From contig JAUVKA010000173.1 in assembly GCA_030592205.1 (NCBI GenBank), forward strand, positions 1 to 7,974: a DNA stretch of 7,974 nucleotides. The letters are read 5' to 3'. The stretch's first letter is position 1. Each line of letters starts with the position of its first letter. The stretch is from Bacteroidota bacterium (lineage in GTDB: Bacteria > Bacteroidota > Bacteroidia > Bacteroidales > UBA12481). Positions 6,703-7,974 of the stretch are shown here, piece after piece. The position numbers and the translations under genes were made by a program. The notes beneath the pieces were generated by a model. It ran no database searches and was not told the DNA's origin. It saw only the letters and a list, made by a program, of their open reading frames with translations.

Positions 6703-7425
6703 TAAGGAAGCCGATTCCACATCCAAATACATCCATACTTTTTCATGAGCCTGAAGAATTGATGCCGGAATATTTACAGAAATATCCCCTTCAATCGTAT
6801 TCTTAACAGCCAGGGCTTTCCTCTTATCCGGAACGCTGCATATTATAGTCTTCGATTTCATTATCTGCTTGATTGACATGCTAATGGCCTGAGATGGCAC
6901 TTCATCAAAGGTAAGGAACCATCCTTCTCCAAGTTGCTGTTTCCTGCATGCCTCATCCAGATTTACCAAAATATATGGATTGTCAATCTCAAAATCGGCC
7001 GGGGGATCATTAAATGCTAAATGTGCATTTTCTCCTATGCCGACAAAAGCAACATCAACCTCTTGTTCATTTATCAGTTTACCCAATCTTTCACATTCAG
7101 CCTTCGTATTTGCTTCTCCATCTATGTAATTGAACTCCCGAAGTGAAGTTAGATCAACAAATCTCTCCTTCAGATATTTTCTGAATGAGGCAGGGTGGGT
7201 CATGGGCAGACCGATATATTCATCTAAATGAAAAGCCCTTACTCTTGACCAGTCAATGCCCTCTTGTTTAACTAAATGTGCCAGCATTTCAAATTGAGAA
7301 GCTCCGGTGGCTACAATGATACTAGCTTGTCCATTATATAAAATAGCTTCGCGTATCAAAGAGGCTCCCATATTTGCCGCCTTCTTGCCGAGTTCTTCTT
7401 TGGTTTCCAGAATATCAATATTCAT
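6685..7425 (-). CDS. Glucosamine-6-phosphate deaminase-like (NagB/SugarP isomerase superfamily) protein
   Basis: A 246-residue cytoplasmic protein, near the 240-270 typical of NagB-type sugar-phosphate isomerases/deaminases. The ATG at 7425 begins MNIDILETKEEL, a normal family start. Motifs: phosphate-loop-like IIVATGASQFE (37-46), FHLDEYIGL (65-73) with the catalytic-type Asp68, GIGENAHLAFNDP (129-141) with His135, and PASILQAH (220-227). Compared with E. coli NagB, the position of Asp141 is Asn133 (seen in other NagBs), Gly142 is Ala134, and Glu148 is Asp140. The ATG loop also lacks the usual GxTP. Glucosamine-6-phosphate may therefore not be the substrate; a 6-phosphogluconolactonase-like or other sugar-phosphate role is possible. 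It lies 28 nt downstream of the Nramp gene with no terminator between, so it is probably the last gene of that operon. Its C-terminal LRLKA is encoded by repeat DNA. Confidence 0.85.
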   Translation of the reverse strand: MNIDILETKEELGKKAANMGASLIREAILYNGQASIIVATGASQFEMLAHLVKQEGIDWSRVRAFHLDEYIGLPMTHPASFRKYLKERFVDLTSLREFNYIDGEANTKAECERLGKLINEQEVDVAFVGIGENAHLAFNDPPADFEIDNPYILVNLDEACRKQQLGEGWFLTFDEVPSQAISMSIKQIMKSKTIICSVPDKRKALAVKNTIEGDISVNIPASILQAHEKVWMYLDVESASLLRLKA

Positions 7426-7453
7426 ATTTTGTATTATTTGTCTTTATTCTGAT

Positions 7454-7974
7454 TTAAAAGAAATCAATTATCGCAAAATAGCTGGTCACTAAACTAAATA
7501 TGATTACAGCAATCAGGGCTATATTCATTTTTGTTCCTGCCCTATGTTCCTTCATTAGTTTTGACCGATTTATCAGGATAAATATTGGAATGGCAACTGC
7601 AGGTAGAATAAGTGCCTGAAAAGCCTGTGAGAATACCATCAAAAGTGGAGGAGTGGTACTTACAAATTGCATCCCTAAACCAAAAAGTATTCCTATAAGT
7701 CCGAGTATGCGGTACATCGGAGAATGAATTTTCCTTTCTTTTCCGGTGTAATCGCTGATGAGCCAAGGAGCAATCAGGACAATTGGGAAAATCGTAGATA
7801 TCCCTGCTCCAACAATTCCTAATATCAAAATAAATGCAGCTATTTTGCCTCCTATGGGTTCAAAAAGACTGATCATCTCAACAGTATCATTCAGTTTTAA
7901 GCCCATGACTTTTAGCGTTCCTGCTGCTACGGCCATTATAACCAGACTGAGAAAGAACATCATGGAGGCTGAAA
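7454..7974 (-). CDS. Nramp-family divalent metal transporter, C-terminal part (partial at window edge)
   Basis: The frame is open to the right edge; the ATG at 7963 is internal to a membrane segment. About 172 residues of the C-terminal half of a transporter are visible. There are roughly five hydrophobic segments: FFLSLVIMAVAAGTL, the AAFILILGIVGAG to PIVLIAPWL stretch, ILGLIGILFGLGMQF, LLMVFSQAFQALILP to IPIFILIN, and a last helix ending at the C-terminus. The SQAFQALILPAVAIP segment matches the Nramp helix with the Q-L-LP pattern. The segment where classical Nramp has AGQSST reads GAGISTIF, so metal preference may differ (Mn, Fe or Mg). The DPGN and MPH metal-binding helices lie outside the window and cannot be checked. 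It is transcribed toward the nagB-like gene and probably shares its mRNA. Confidence 0.8.
   Translation of the reverse strand, partial: SASMMFFLSLVIMAVAAGTLKVMGLKLNDTVEMISLFEPIGGKIAAFILILGIVGAGISTIFPIVLIAPWLISDYTGKERKIHSPMYRILGLIGILFGLGMQFVSTTPPLLMVFSQAFQALILPAVAIPIFILINRSKLMKEHRAGTKMNIALIAVIIFSLVTSYFAIIDFF

Noticed and set aside
7307..7492. 61-codon + strand reading frame over the nagB-like start and the Nramp-nagB gap
   Set aside because: It is antisense to two supported genes and shows no family motif.

Overview
The window looks like part of a carbohydrate-degradation locus from a Bacteroidota genome, probably a marine or sediment Bacteroidales/Marinilabiliales-type organism. This rests on the AT-rich but not extreme composition, secreted multi-domain CAZymes in tight tandem, LamG and NPCBM accessory domains, and the absence of clear Shine-Dalgarno sites. 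No SusC/SusD pair, sulfatase or regulator lies inside the window, so calling it a PUL is inference.

Layout. (1) 2-1531 (+): the 3' part of a secreted protein with the end of a LamG domain followed by a ~450-residue domain that I recognise only as a recurring polysaccharide-locus protein. (2) 1520-1740: a composite tandem-repeat block, made of an 8-bp array, a conserved ~51-bp core and a 7-bp array. (3) 1732-1858: an AT-rich leader with three ATTTGGA/TCCAAAT motifs. (4) 1859-3775 (+): a GH27 enzyme (alpha-galactosidase or beta-L-arabinopyranosidase type) with an NPCBM domain and a short LamG-end-like tail. (5) 3782-6586 (+): a GH106-type alpha-L-rhamnosidase-like enzyme, 6 nt after GH27, interrupted by one in-frame TAA at 4319-4321. 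(6) 6588-6702: a second, shorter copy of the same composite repeat in the same orientation, between convergent genes. (7) 6685-7425 (-): a NagB/SugarP-isomerase-superfamily protein with a divergent active site. (8) 7454-7974 (-): the C-terminal half of an Nramp-type metal transporter, running off the right edge and probably co-transcribed with (7).

Together, the + strand genes would remove alpha-galactosyl or arabinopyranosyl and alpha-rhamnosyl residues from a rhamnose-containing polysaccharide outside the cytoplasm. The - strand pair would act in the cytoplasm and inner membrane on a phosphorylated sugar and on divalent metal supply. The most unusual content is the composite repeat, which supplies the last codons of two unrelated genes, and the clean nonsense codon in the GH106-type gene.
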